A stretch of 64,000 bases of DNA, from assembly GCF_900112365.1 (NCBI RefSeq), contig NZ_FOLQ01000011.1, positions 62,001 through 126,000 of the forward strand. The letters run 5' to 3'. Position 1 is the stretch's first letter; every line of letters begins with the position of its first letter. The notes below the pieces were generated by a model. That model made no database searches. It saw only the letters and a list, made by a program, of their open reading frames with translations, and was not told where the DNA came from. This document shows, piece by piece, positions 7,961 to 16,446 of this stretch. The position numbers were made by a program, and so were the translations under genes. Source of the stretch: Spirosoma endophyticum (GTDB lineage: Bacteria > Bacteroidota > Bacteroidia > Cytophagales > Spirosomataceae).

Positions 7961-8090
7961 TGTTATGCTGAAACGCCAGCCCGGTGACGAAGGAAGCATT
8001 TTCGTTAGCTGAGAGTTACAGTCCCTAAAAATATTCATTGCTTTCCCGAAGATGCTTCCTTCGGCACCGGGCTGGCGTTCCAGCATGACA
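7961..8090. repeat. Long imperfect inverted repeat with GTCATGCTG...GAAGCATC ends
   Basis: Two 40-base arms (7961-8000 and 8051-8090) match at 36 of 40 positions around a 50-base loop. Three of the four mismatches would still pair as G-U in one RNA strand. The right arm read on the minus strand runs TGTCATGCTGGAACGCCAGC and on to GAAGGAAGCATC, the shape of the repeated extragenic elements I know from Bacteroidetes genomes. It occupies the whole gap between the oxidoreductase and the dehydrogenase and ends 9 bases before the latter's ATG. Confidence 0.85.
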
Positions 8091-8098
8091 AAATTCAT

Positions 8099-8890
8099 AT
8101 GCAACTTACCAATTCAACGGCCATTGTAACCGGAGGAGCATCCGGCTTAGGTGAGGCAACGACCCGTTTGCTGGTGTCGAACGGGGCCAACGTAGTGATT
8201 CTGGATTTAAACGACGAACGTGGCAACGCACTGGCTGAGGAGTTAGGGGCGAATGTCCGGTTTCATAGAACTAACGTAACCGATGAAACGGATGTACAGG
8301 CGGCAATTAATCTGGCCATCGAAACCTTCGGTGGGTTACACATTAACGTCAATTGTGCGGGCGTTGCCGAAGCCCGAAAAACGGTTGGTAAAGTAGATGG
8401 TGCGTATGGAGCGCACTCGCTGGCGGCTTTTCAGAAAGTCATTTCCATTAACCTGATCGGTACGTTCAACGTAATACGACTGGCCGCTTTGGCCATGGAA
8501 CACAACGAGCCCACTAGTGATGAGGTATTTAAAGGTGAACGCGGAGTAATTATCAACACAGCCTCCGTGGCAGCCTACGATGGGCAAATAGGGCAAGCCG
8601 CTTATTCGGCCTCGAAAGGTGGTATTGTTGGGATGACGCTGCCCATTGCGCGTGACCTGGCTCGCTCGGGCATTCGGGTCATGACCATTGCCCCCGGCCT
8701 GTTCGAGACGCCCCTGCTGGCCAGTTTACCCGAAGACGCCCGTCTGTCTCTGGGACAACAGGTACCTTTTCCGTCGCGGTTGGGTCGACCCACTGAATAT
8801 GCACTGCTGGTTAAGAGCATCATCGAAAATCCGATGCTGAACGGTGAAGTCATACGTCTGGACGGTGCTATTCGGATGGCCCCCAGATAG
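8099..8890 (+). CDS. Short-chain dehydrogenase, HSD10 / 3-hydroxyacyl-CoA dehydrogenase type 2
   Basis: A 263-residue SDR. The NAD-binding motif is TGGASGLG near residue 12, Asp at the end of the second strand (VVILDLND) indicates NAD preference, and NCAGVA stands in for NNAG. The catalytic triad is Ser in [10 protein letters not shown], Tyr in AAYSASK and that Lys. The long insertion ([15 protein letters not shown]) and the C-terminal [12 protein letters not shown] are characteristic of the HSD10 group that oxidises short branched 3-hydroxyacyl-CoA in fatty acid or isoleucine breakdown. It is cytoplasmic and ends 24 bases before a bidirectional hairpin. Confidence 0.9.
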   Translation: MQLTNSTAIVTGGASGLGEATTRLLVSNGANVVILDLNDERGNALAEELGANVRFHRTNVTDETDVQAAINLAIETFGGLHINVNCAGVAEARKTVGKVDGAYGAHSLAAFQKVISINLIGTFNVIRLAALAMEHNEPTSDEVFKGERGVIINTASVAAYDGQIGQAAYSASKGGIVGMTLPIARDLARSGIRVMTIAPGLFETPLLASLPEDARLSLGQQVPFPSRLGRPTEYALLVKSIIENPMLNGEVIRLDGAIRMAPR

Positions 8891-8913
8891 CCACTTACAT
8901 TGTCATACAGGCC

Positions 8914-8946
8914 AAAAAAGAGTCGCTCGATCGAGCGACTCTTTTT
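8914..8946. terminator. Bidirectional terminator hairpin
   Basis: A 16-base perfect stem, AAAAAGAGTCGCTCGA with its complement, with A and T tracts on the outer edges. It lies between the convergent dehydrogenase (+) and TonB receptor (-), so it can end both transcripts. Confidence 0.9.
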
Positions 8947-8968
8947 GTAGTTCTATCAACAAGGTTAA

Positions 8969-11900
8969 TTAAAATGTAAAGTTCAGCCGACCAAACAGGA
9001 ATCGACCATTCTGACCGAACTGAGATGTATTCCTTGAATATACGAACTGATTTGAGTTTGATAAATCTACCGTTGAAGCGGCTGACCCGTAAATAATAGT
9101 TCCATTAGCTTCCACGCCCGTTGGTCGTTTAGCTGTTACAGGACCATAGTTTTTGTCCGGGTAAATATCAAAGATATTATTAGCCCCGACTACCAGCTTC
9201 AGAATAGGCGTGATTTGATAACCAACAGAAAGATCAGTGATTACGCGTCCGCCCCAGGTTGGATGCTCGTTTTCGACAGCTCTCCCATTCACAACAATTG
9301 CTCCGATTATACCATCTCCATTCACATCAACGGTGTTTGGGTCGGTCACTTTACCGAAGTACACGTTTCTCAGGAAGAAATCAAATTTGTTCATACTCAG
9401 GGTATGGCTCAGGTTAAATTTAACCCTTGGCACTGCCTGCTCTAAATAAATTCTGTTTGCTTCGGAGTAATAGTTATTGATCTGACCATTATCGACCAGA
9501 ATTTTAGACGCTTTGATATCACCAATCTGCTTGGTTTGCGAAACCGTACCGGCTAAATCACTTTTCAACGAAACGCCCTGACCGAGTGTAGCTCGGTGTG
9601 AAATCACAAGGTCAATACCTTTTGATTGGGTGTCAATTGCATTCGTAAAGAACGTAGCAGCTGTAGCATTTGCCTGATCGAACAACTGTTGTAGCACAAG
9701 AGCCGAACCAGTTACTGTACCGCTTGGCCTTGCGAATTGATCGGTTAGCACCACTCGGTCATTAATGCGTACAAAATAACCATCAGCGGTAATTGTCAGA
9801 TTGGCACTCGGTATTTTAGCCGTAAAGCCAGCACTAACACTCCTGGATTCCTCCTGTTTCAATTTCGGAATACCCAGCAACTCTGCGGGTCTGGACGTAT
9901 TACTGAACGTACCCACTTCAAAAGGAACCCCGCCTACAAACTGAGTAGAGGTTGAGTTAAAGTAAATCTGAGCCAGCGAAGGTGCGCGGAATCCGGTTGA
10001 AGCTGCTCCGCGAATATTAATGTTGTTGGTCAGTTTATAACGGGTTGCCAGTTTGAAATTGGTCGTACTTCCGAAATCCGAGTAATTCTCGAAACGGATA
10101 GCGCCTTCTAACAACCATTTGTCTGTTACGTCTAACTCACCATCGGCATAGACCGCCATGCTCTGGCGGTTGGCATCTTTTGTCGCAGCCTCATTCTCAG
10201 GCCTGAACCCAGGGAATACCTGTGAACCACCCGGACGAGCATTACCGAAGAAATCAGAAGGAGCTACCTGCGTTGCCGTAGTAATTACTCTTCCGTTTAC
10301 ATCGTACCTGGCCCACGAGTTTTCGTCTCCAGCTTTAATCCGGTAACTTTCAAAACGACCCTCTGCCCCGAAGGCGAAATTCAAACCTGCCAGCACATCG
10401 AATTTGCGGCTCAAATCAAGGTTGATTGTGTTTTGTTTGAAGTTCAATCCACCTGCTTTAAACACAGTCGGCGACTTATCTAACAACGTAGCGTTTACCG
10501 TATTCTCCACACCATAATTGAAGGAGTTTGAGCCGAACGTATTGCTCAGGTCATAATTAAATGAACCGAGTTTTCCCCGGAAACCGGCTGCGAACGATCC
10601 ATCAATAATTTCGGAATGAATTTCGGGCAAGAAACCATTGATGAAAATGCCGGTATAAGCACGTGCCTGATTAGGCGTTCTGAAGAAACCAGCCGCATCA
10701 CCTGTCCGGCGGCCGTAGCCACCAAAGGCGTAGAATTCGTGATTTTCGTTGATTGGAATAGCTGAATTTGCGAAAAACTGAATGCTTTGTAAATTCGACT
10801 GACCTACACGCATACTGAAATCGCTTCGTTGCAAGCCACGGGCGGCCAGTTCATTATCTGTTACGTCGGTAGCCAGAATTGACTGTAAACCAGTAAGGGT
10901 GGTTGCTCCGGCAATGCTTGCCTGCGTAGCTGGATCAAAATACGAGACACCCAAAGCTCCTCTTTTGATCGCTGCAAGATCCGTAGGCAACGTATTTACA
11001 TTGCCACCCGCTTGTAACGTTCTGTATTCGATAGCATTGTAGCGGTTTATCAAACTTGCCGTATTTGGCATTGCACGACTTGTTGAATTCCTCATTTGCG
11101 CCGAGCCGGTGAGGTTTATGAACCCTGCTTTACCAATACGAACGCCGTAGTTGGCATCAACCTGGACGTTGCCGCCGTCCATGCCACCTTTGAAGTTATT
11201 GGAACCTTGCGAGAAGTTACCACCACCATAAACTGATAGTGCTAATTTACCGGTGGCTTCTTTCATTTTTACGTTGATAATACCGGCAATAGCATCAGAA
11301 CCATACTGGGCTGAGGCACCATCACGCAAAACTTCGATGCGATCTATAGCATAGGCAGGAATTGCATTTAAATCAGTACCTACAGAACCACGGCCTGGCG
11401 TGCCATTCACGTTTACCAGGGACGATGTGTGTCTTCTTTTACCATTTAACAGCACCAGTACCTGGTCAGGGCCTAAACCACGTAATTGCGCAGGGTCAAT
11501 GTGGTCAGTACCATCCGCCACTGTTGTCGTGTTAGAGGTGAAGGAAGGCGCCACCATGTTCATAATTTGATTCAGGTTGTTCTGCGGAGCCTGGGTTGTT
11601 AGCTGCTGAACACTGATAATATCAACAGGAACAGGACTTTCTGTTTTTACGCGACCTGCACTTCTTGTTCCTGTTACAACTACTTCTGATAATGAAGCCG
11701 TCGATTCTGTAAGGGCAACATCTACTGTTGTATTTTCATTGCCGCTAATAGTTACATTAACTGTTTGATTAGTATAACCAACAAACGTAACGCGAAGGGT
11801 GTAGCTGCCTGGAGCTAGGTTTAGCGTATAATCACCATTTGAATCGGCGGTCGTACCCGCTTTGGCATTCGTGACGGCGATTGTTGCTCCTGGAATACCA

Positions 11901-12019
11901 GCCTTGGTGACGGCATCTGTTATCCGGCCCCGAACGCCCTGGGAAAATACCGCAGTCAGGGTGAGCAACCATAGAGCTCCACTCAGCAGAAAACGGTTCA
12001 ATATGTACTGGTTGTCCAT
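8969..12019 (-). CDS. TonB-dependent outer-membrane receptor with CarboxypepD_reg-like domain
   Basis: A 1016-residue protein with a signal peptide ending near SQGVRG. A carboxypeptidase-regulatory-like domain (about residues 30-115, GRITDAVTKAGIPGATI) is followed by the plug (SEVVVTGTR, LRGLGPDQVLVLLNGKRR, IDRIEVLRDGASAQYGSDAIAGIINV) and a long beta-barrel ending GRLNFTF with a C-terminal aromatic. The typical TonB box is not obvious. No susD partner is adjacent, so it belongs to the general TonB receptors rather than a SusCD pair; the ligand is unknown. ATG at 12019. It stands alone on its strand, with a hairpin after each end. Confidence 0.93.
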   Translation of the reverse strand: MDNQYILNRFLLSGALWLLTLTAVFSQGVRGRITDAVTKAGIPGATIAVTNAKAGTTADSNGDYTLNLAPGSYTLRVTFVGYTNQTVNVTISGNENTTVDVALTESTASLSEVVVTGTRSAGRVKTESPVPVDIISVQQLTTQAPQNNLNQIMNMVAPSFTSNTTTVADGTDHIDPAQLRGLGPDQVLVLLNGKRRHTSSLVNVNGTPGRGSVGTDLNAIPAYAIDRIEVLRDGASAQYGSDAIAGIINVKMKEATGKLALSVYGGGNFSQGSNNFKGGMDGGNVQVDANYGVRIGKAGFINLTGSAQMRNSTSRAMPNTASLINRYNAIEYRTLQAGGNVNTLPTDLAAIKRGALGVSYFDPATQASIAGATTLTGLQSILATDVTDNELAARGLQRSDFSMRVGQSNLQSIQFFANSAIPINENHEFYAFGGYGRRTGDAAGFFRTPNQARAYTGIFINGFLPEIHSEIIDGSFAAGFRGKLGSFNYDLSNTFGSNSFNYGVENTVNATLLDKSPTVFKAGGLNFKQNTINLDLSRKFDVLAGLNFAFGAEGRFESYRIKAGDENSWARYDVNGRVITTATQVAPSDFFGNARPGGSQVFPGFRPENEAATKDANRQSMAVYADGELDVTDKWLLEGAIRFENYSDFGSTTNFKLATRYKLTNNINIRGAASTGFRAPSLAQIYFNSTSTQFVGGVPFEVGTFSNTSRPAELLGIPKLKQEESRSVSAGFTAKIPSANLTITADGYFVRINDRVVLTDQFARPSGTVTGSALVLQQLFDQANATAATFFTNAIDTQSKGIDLVISHRATLGQGVSLKSDLAGTVSQTKQIGDIKASKILVDNGQINNYYSEANRIYLEQAVPRVKFNLSHTLSMNKFDFFLRNVYFGKVTDPNTVDVNGDGIIGAIVVNGRAVENEHPTWGGRVITDLSVGYQITPILKLVVGANNIFDIYPDKNYGPVTAKRPTGVEANGTIIYGSAASTVDLSNSNQFVYSRNTSQFGQNGRFLFGRLNFTF

Positions 12020-12210
12020 AAAAAATAAAGTTAATAAGCGCGCAAGTTAAGTTAAAATTCAGTAACTGTAAGAATAGCTGCTATATTATTTGGTTTAAGT
12101 CTACTTTCACCGAATATAGGTGCCAGATTCCGCTAGTTTGACGTATCTTCACCTTAATGGTCACTTACAGGCCTACTGGCCTTGTCGGTTCTTCATCTTT
12201 TCGGATAAAC

Positions 12211-12243
12211 AAAAAGGCCTGTGTGATGAACACAGGCCTTTTT
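12211..12243. terminator. Terminator hairpin after the first FKBP gene
   Basis: A 13-base stem (AAAAAGGCCTGTG with its complement) and 7-base loop with flanking A and T runs. It lies 18 bases beyond the stop of the minus-strand FKBP gene. Confidence 0.88.
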
Positions 12244-12260
12244 GTATTTATTCGCGAAAC

Positions 12261-13151
12261 TTACTGCACCGAAACCAGTTCTATATCGAATCGTAATGGG
12301 GCATAAGGAGGAATAACCGAACGGCCATCCGAACCATAGCCAAGTCTAGAGGGAAACACAATAATCGCTTGCTCACCTACTTTGAGTTTCGCCAAGCCTT
12401 CACTAAAGCCAGGGACAAAGTTTCCTAAAGCGCCAGAATATGTCCCCGTACCTGTACTGTCAAAGGCAGATGCAGAACGCAATAATTTACCTTTATAACG
12501 TATTACAAGCGTTTGACCGCTGGCTGGTGTGGCTCCTGTGGAGTTCGTAACTGTTTTGACGATTCGAAGGCCGGTCGTGCTTACCTCTGAAGGTGTTAGT
12601 TTATTTGCCGTCAGATACTCATTAATTTGTTGATCTTCCGTTCGGACTCGCTTCAAGGTAACGTCAACTCGAACAGGCGTATTGGGCGGAACAGCCCCAT
12701 TTGTAGTCCCCGTTCTACCGAAAGCATAAATAGAAGGCAATAAAATGGTGGCTTGCTCGCCCTCATGCATACGTAGTAACCCTTCTGTTATACCCGGATT
12801 AGTGGCTACAATATAGGAGTAACTGGATTTGGTGGCATAGGTCGAATCAACAAATCGCTCTGTCACGGCCGTTGTGCTGCTACTGCGCGACAACGCATAA
12901 AATGTAGAATTATATTCGACTTCCAGGCCATTCGCAGGACTTACTGAGGAAGAGCCGGGTTTAGTCGATACATAATATACGCCTGTTGAGGTCAACGTCC
13001 CTGATAGTCCTTTGGTGGTGGCATAATTAAGAATATCTGCTTCGTCCGATTGAAAAATTTCCTGGTCGGTGAGGCCGACGTCATCTGTGTGACAGGCCGC
13101 CATTGTGCTAAGCAACAATGCGCCAAAAATGAATGATTGAAGTTTATGCAT
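12261..13151 (-). CDS. FKBP-type peptidyl-prolyl isomerase lipoprotein (copy A)
   Basis: 296 residues from the ATG at 13151; the longer frame begins upstream but lacks a better signal. The N-terminus MHKLQSFIFGALLLSTMAAC is a lipoprotein signal with Cys as the acylation site. Two FKBP-like halves follow: a degenerate first one (EGLLRMHEGEQATILLPSIYAFG) and a second, better kept (FSEGLAKLKVGEQAIIVFPSRLGYG, PPYAPLRFDIELVSV). Likely role: folding of envelope proteins, tethered to a membrane and facing the periplasm or surface. A paralogue of the same architecture lies immediately upstream at 13371-14300, so this is a tandem duplication. Confidence 0.88.
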   Translation of the reverse strand: MHKLQSFIFGALLLSTMAACHTDDVGLTDQEIFQSDEADILNYATTKGLSGTLTSTGVYYVSTKPGSSSVSPANGLEVEYNSTFYALSRSSSTTAVTERFVDSTYATKSSYSYIVATNPGITEGLLRMHEGEQATILLPSIYAFGRTGTTNGAVPPNTPVRVDVTLKRVRTEDQQINEYLTANKLTPSEVSTTGLRIVKTVTNSTGATPASGQTLVIRYKGKLLRSASAFDSTGTGTYSGALGNFVPGFSEGLAKLKVGEQAIIVFPSRLGYGSDGRSVIPPYAPLRFDIELVSVQ

Positions 13152-13172
13152 GAAAATAGGAAAACAAATTGT

Positions 13173-13206
13173 ACTACGCTTATTGACCCACACATGTGGC
13201 AAAGCG
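13173..13206. repeat. Conserved upstream element of FKBP copy A
   Basis: 34 bases matching 14331-14364 upstream of copy B at 29 of 34 positions (ACTACGCTTA ... TGTGGCAAAGCG). It contains the inverted pair CGCTT/AAGCG. It sits 22 bases beyond the start codon of copy A; copy B has the same element 30 bases beyond its own start. It may be a shared operator or leader inherited in the tandem duplication. Confidence 0.55.
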
Positions 13207-13370
13207 ATGGAATGTTAAGCGGATTATTTTTCTGACACAGCCTCATTCAACGGTGTCTAATGAACAAAAAACAGGTTTAAGCAATCTAGTTAATCTGTTT
13301 AATTACGACCAACGCTCTTCTATTATTATGTTGATTAGTAAGTGATTGCTTACTTATCTGGCGTTTGCTT

Positions 13371-14300
13371 TTACTGCGCCGAAATTAACTCGATGTCATA
13401 CCGAATGGGTGTATAAGGAGGAACAACAAAATTTTCGGCCTGGCCACCAAGGCCCTTGTCTTTATAGCCTATTGAGGACGGGAAAATCAGCGTTGCTTTT
13501 TCACCTACTTTAAGTTTCGCCAATCCTTCGTTGAATCCGGCCATGAGCGATTTTGCCAGAGCCGTGGTAATTGTACTCCCTGTACTATCGAACGGAATGG
13601 AAGCTCGTAATAGCTTACCTGTCGCTCGTATGGTGAGTGTCTGGTTTGCCTGTGGGTAATCTACAGCGGAACTAGTGACTGTTTTGATAAACCGCAAACC
13701 ACTCGATGTTGTCTCTGTGACCGTTAATTTGTTCGCTGCTACGTATTCATTAATCTGCTGATCTTCTGTTCGGACTCGCTTCAACGTAACATCATACCGA
13801 ACGGCTGAATTGGCTGGAACAGGTGGGCTTGGACTGACTACATTGCCGAAAGCCAGGTTAGAAGGTACCAACAAAGTCGCCTGGTCACCCTCATTCATCT
13901 TCAATAATCCCTCCTCCAATCCAGCCTTAAGTATACCGGAAAAATAAGGGATGAAAACAGAGTTCACGCTGTTGGTCGAATCAACCTTCGTGTCGGTCAC
14001 AATGGCTGAATTGCTGACACTGCGGGTCAATGTATATAAGGTATACGTAAATTCAAGTTCCTGGCCTATGGCCGGTGCCACAGGTGTTGCCGTCGATGAA
14101 GTGGCTTTCGTCACGACATAATATAATCCCGTTGTCGTTAGCGACCCTGACAGCCCCTTGGTGGTGGCATAGTTCGTAATGTCTTCTCTGTTGGACTGCA
14201 GTACCGCGGGGTCTGCATCGGGATCAACATTTTCCTTGCTACAGGAAGTCATCCCGCCAATCAGCAGTAGGCCTAGAATGAATAAATGAAGGTTACTCAT
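13371..14300 (-). CDS. FKBP-type peptidyl-prolyl isomerase lipoprotein (copy B)
   Basis: 309 residues with lipobox GGMTSC after MSNLHLFILGLLLI, so acylated and exported. It has the same two-half FKBP layout as copy A: a first half with EEGLLKMNEGDQATLLVPSNLAFG and a second with FNEGLAKLKVGEKATLIFPSSIGY and VVPPYTPIRYDIELISAQ. A linker VTLKRVRTEDQQINEY is almost identical in both copies. Spacing and orientation suggest separate promoters. The first half keeps fewer of the usual FKBP pocket aromatics and may not be catalytic (inference). Confidence 0.88.
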   Translation of the reverse strand: MSNLHLFILGLLLIGGMTSCSKENVDPDADPAVLQSNREDITNYATTKGLSGSLTTTGLYYVVTKATSSTATPVAPAIGQELEFTYTLYTLTRSVSNSAIVTDTKVDSTNSVNSVFIPYFSGILKAGLEEGLLKMNEGDQATLLVPSNLAFGNVVSPSPPVPANSAVRYDVTLKRVRTEDQQINEYVAANKLTVTETTSSGLRFIKTVTSSAVDYPQANQTLTIRATGKLLRASIPFDSTGSTITTALAKSLMAGFNEGLAKLKVGEKATLIFPSSIGYKDKGLGGQAENFVVPPYTPIRYDIELISAQ

Positions 14301-14330
14301 GAAAAATTAGCGTACTAAAAAGATATAAAC

Positions 14331-14364
14331 ACTACGCTTACGGACTCACCCTTGTGGCAAAGCG
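14331..14364. repeat. Conserved upstream element of FKBP copy B
   Basis: Partner of 13173-13206 (29 of 34 bases identical, including GTGGCAAAGCG and ACTACGCTTA). It lies 30 bases upstream of the start of copy B, on the side expected for a promoter or operator. Confidence 0.55.
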
Positions 14365-14392
14365 TTGTGATGGCCATTCACGTTTACAGGCA

Positions 14393-15343
14393 TCAGGGTT
14401 GTAATACCTGGTCAATAATATGAATTACACCATTGGACATTGGCAGGTCAGTCTGCTTTATGGTAGCGGACGTTTGGTTTTTATTGCCTTTAACCGTCGT
14501 CTGACTTGATGTTACAGTCAGGGTAAATCTATTGCTATTATACAGAGAGGTAAGCGTACCCGTTTGTAACTGGTTGGAAAATAACAAACCCGACGTAGCG
14601 TGATACAGCAACGTATTGGAGAGCGTTTGCGCATCCGCTGATTCAATTGCCGAGATCGTATTGTAGCGACTATCGGCTTTAAACGCAGCATCGTTTGGGG
14701 CGAAAATGGTTACGTTATTGGTTGTGTTGCTTAGTGAGGCTACTAAGGTAGGATTGCTCGTGGTAATACGTTTGATGGCAGCTGCCAAAAAAGTCAGGTT
14801 AGCATTGCTCTGAATGGTCATCAGCAAATTACCGGTCGAAGGGGTCAACACACGATTAATCGTATGAATGTAGCCATTCGCTACAGCTATGTTCGTTCTC
14901 GTTAGTTTCGCATTATTGACATAAATCGGTCCGTTGCTGGTATTTGTAACGAATGCGATGCCTTTGCTGGCCATTTCTACGGATTTTTGACCCGTCGGAA
15001 TCTGCGTCGACTGAACGGCGCCATACAATACGTGGTAGAGAACCAGATTACGTACCTGATCTCTCGACATATTTAAAATAGCTGGAATGCTGATGCCTGA
15101 TGCCTGAAAGGCGGAATCGGTTGGCGCAAACAGCGTCAGATTCCCGGCTTTCAGTGCGTCACTTACACCCCCATAAACGACGGCGGCCTTAAGTATAGTG
15201 AATTGGCTATCCTCCTGAACCCGATCGGTAATGGTTTGAGGCATGGCAACGGTATCATCATTCTTTTTACAACCAAGCGAAATGAGTGTCAGCAACATAA
15301 TCACTGAAACCCGACTCAGAAGCAATGAAAACGAATTAGTCAT
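14393..15343 (-). CDS. Lipoprotein with two fasciclin (FAS1) domains
   Basis: 316 residues. The signal MTNSFSLLLSRVSVIMLLTLISLGC ends in a lipobox Cys. Two FAS1 domains follow at about 40-165 and 170-316, each with the hallmark H1/H2 blocks: LTLFAPTDSAFQASG and VTIFAPNDAAFKAD, then YIHTINRVLTP and VIHIIDQVLQP. FAS1 proteins are surface adhesion or matrix-contact proteins; no enzymatic role is known. The minus-strand -7 box TATCTTTG at 15415-15422 lies about 72 bases upstream of the start. It closes a run of three outer lipoprotein genes on this strand. Confidence 0.92.
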   Translation of the reverse strand: MTNSFSLLLSRVSVIMLLTLISLGCKKNDDTVAMPQTITDRVQEDSQFTILKAAVVYGGVSDALKAGNLTLFAPTDSAFQASGISIPAILNMSRDQVRNLVLYHVLYGAVQSTQIPTGQKSVEMASKGIAFVTNTSNGPIYVNNAKLTRTNIAVANGYIHTINRVLTPSTGNLLMTIQSNANLTFLAAAIKRITTSNPTLVASLSNTTNNVTIFAPNDAAFKADSRYNTISAIESADAQTLSNTLLYHATSGLLFSNQLQTGTLTSLYNSNRFTLTVTSSQTTVKGNKNQTSATIKQTDLPMSNGVIHIIDQVLQP

Positions 15344-15414
15344 AGTAACGTAAAAGATGAAATATCAGGTTTGTACCCTCAGAACGTAGCGAACCCGTTT
15401 ATGTTTTCTCCCGA

Positions 15415-15422
15415 CAAAGATA
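15415..15422 (-). promoter_or_regulatory. Putative -7 box of the FAS1 lipoprotein gene
   Basis: TATCTTTG on the minus strand fits TAnnTTTG. I do not see a TTG at the right distance upstream, so only half of the promoter is supported. Confidence 0.4.
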
Positions 15423-15557
15423 CGACAGATAGTTAGTGCGTTCGTATGACCCAGTTATACTAGCCTAAAACCCCTGCCTGGCTACCTGTTTACGGGATAA
15501 ATCCAAAAGCTGTGCGCTGTTTTTATTGTTAGTTAAGGGTTTGCCGGGTGATTGTGT

Positions 15558-15565
15558 TAGTTTTG
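15558..15565 (+). promoter_or_regulatory. Putative -7 box of uppS
   Basis: TAGTTTTG fits TAnnTTTG and lies 41 bases before the uppS ATG. A TTTG at 15540 is closer than the usual 17-20 bases, so the call rests on the -7 box. Confidence 0.4.
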
Positions 15566-15606
15566 TAAGATTAATTCTTAAATACTGTTAAAACTCCCCC
15601 ACTGGG

Positions 15607-16344
15607 ATGAAGGAACACATTGACCCAAGCAATCTGCCTCAGCATATAGCCGTTATCATGGACGGAAACGGACGCTGGGCGAAGCGGCAGGGACTTGCGC
15701 GGGTGCTCGGCCATAAAAATGCCATTAAGGCCGTGCGTGAGGTAACAGAAGGGTGCGCTGAGCTAGGTATAAAGTACCTTACACTCTACGCTTTTTCAAC
15801 CGAAAACTGGAATCGTCCAAAATATGAAGTTGATACGTTGATGACGTTGCTGGTGCATACGATTCGGGGGGAGATTAAAACATTGATGGATAACAATGTC
15901 CGGCTGGGAACCATTGGTAATATTGAAAGCCTGCCCACCGATTGTCGGAATGAACTGGCCGAAGCTATCCGCGCAACCGAGGCCAACACGGGTTTGACGC
16001 TCTTGCTGGCGCTCAGCTACAGTGGCCGCTGGGAAATTCTGGAAGCCGCTCGTCAACTGGCAGCCAAAGTGCGCGATGGGATACTGACGCCAGATCAGAT
16101 TGACGAAACCATGTTTGGACAACACCTTACGACGGGTGGTATTCCCGATCCCGAGTTAATGATTCGTACCAGTGGCGAAATGCGTATCAGTAATTTTATG
16201 CTCTGGCAACTGGCTTATTGCGAACTGTATATGCCCGATGTGCTTTGGCCTGATTTTCGCAAAAATCATCTTTACGAAGCTATTTTGAATTACCAGCAGC
16301 GCGAACGCCGATTTGGCAAAATCAGCGAACAATTAGTAAAATAA
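15607..16344 (+). CDS. uppS: Isoprenyl (undecaprenyl) diphosphate synthase
   Basis: 245 residues, the usual length of cis-prenyltransferases. Family signatures: IAVIMDGNGRWAKRQG with the catalytic Asp at residue 19, LGHKNA, LYAFSTENWNRP, and the C-terminal RTSGEMRISNFMLWQLAYCE (usually RTGGE..ISNFLLWQ) followed by DVLWPDF. It condenses isopentenyl diphosphate onto farnesyl diphosphate to make the C55 carrier lipid for peptidoglycan and surface polysaccharides. It heads the envelope cluster uppS-bamA-skp-skp, an order widely kept in Bacteroidetes. Confidence 0.96.
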   Translation: MKEHIDPSNLPQHIAVIMDGNGRWAKRQGLARVLGHKNAIKAVREVTEGCAELGIKYLTLYAFSTENWNRPKYEVDTLMTLLVHTIRGEIKTLMDNNVRLGTIGNIESLPTDCRNELAEAIRATEANTGLTLLLALSYSGRWEILEAARQLAAKVRDGILTPDQIDETMFGQHLTTGGIPDPELMIRTSGEMRISNFMLWQLAYCELYMPDVLWPDFRKNHLYEAILNYQQRERRFGKISEQLVK

Positions 16345-16446
16345 GATGAAGCCGGGATTTAGGTTCAGTATTGGATAAATACGTTGTATAGATTACAACT
16401 ATTTGACCCTGAACGGAATCCTGATGATTATTTAAATACCACAAAC

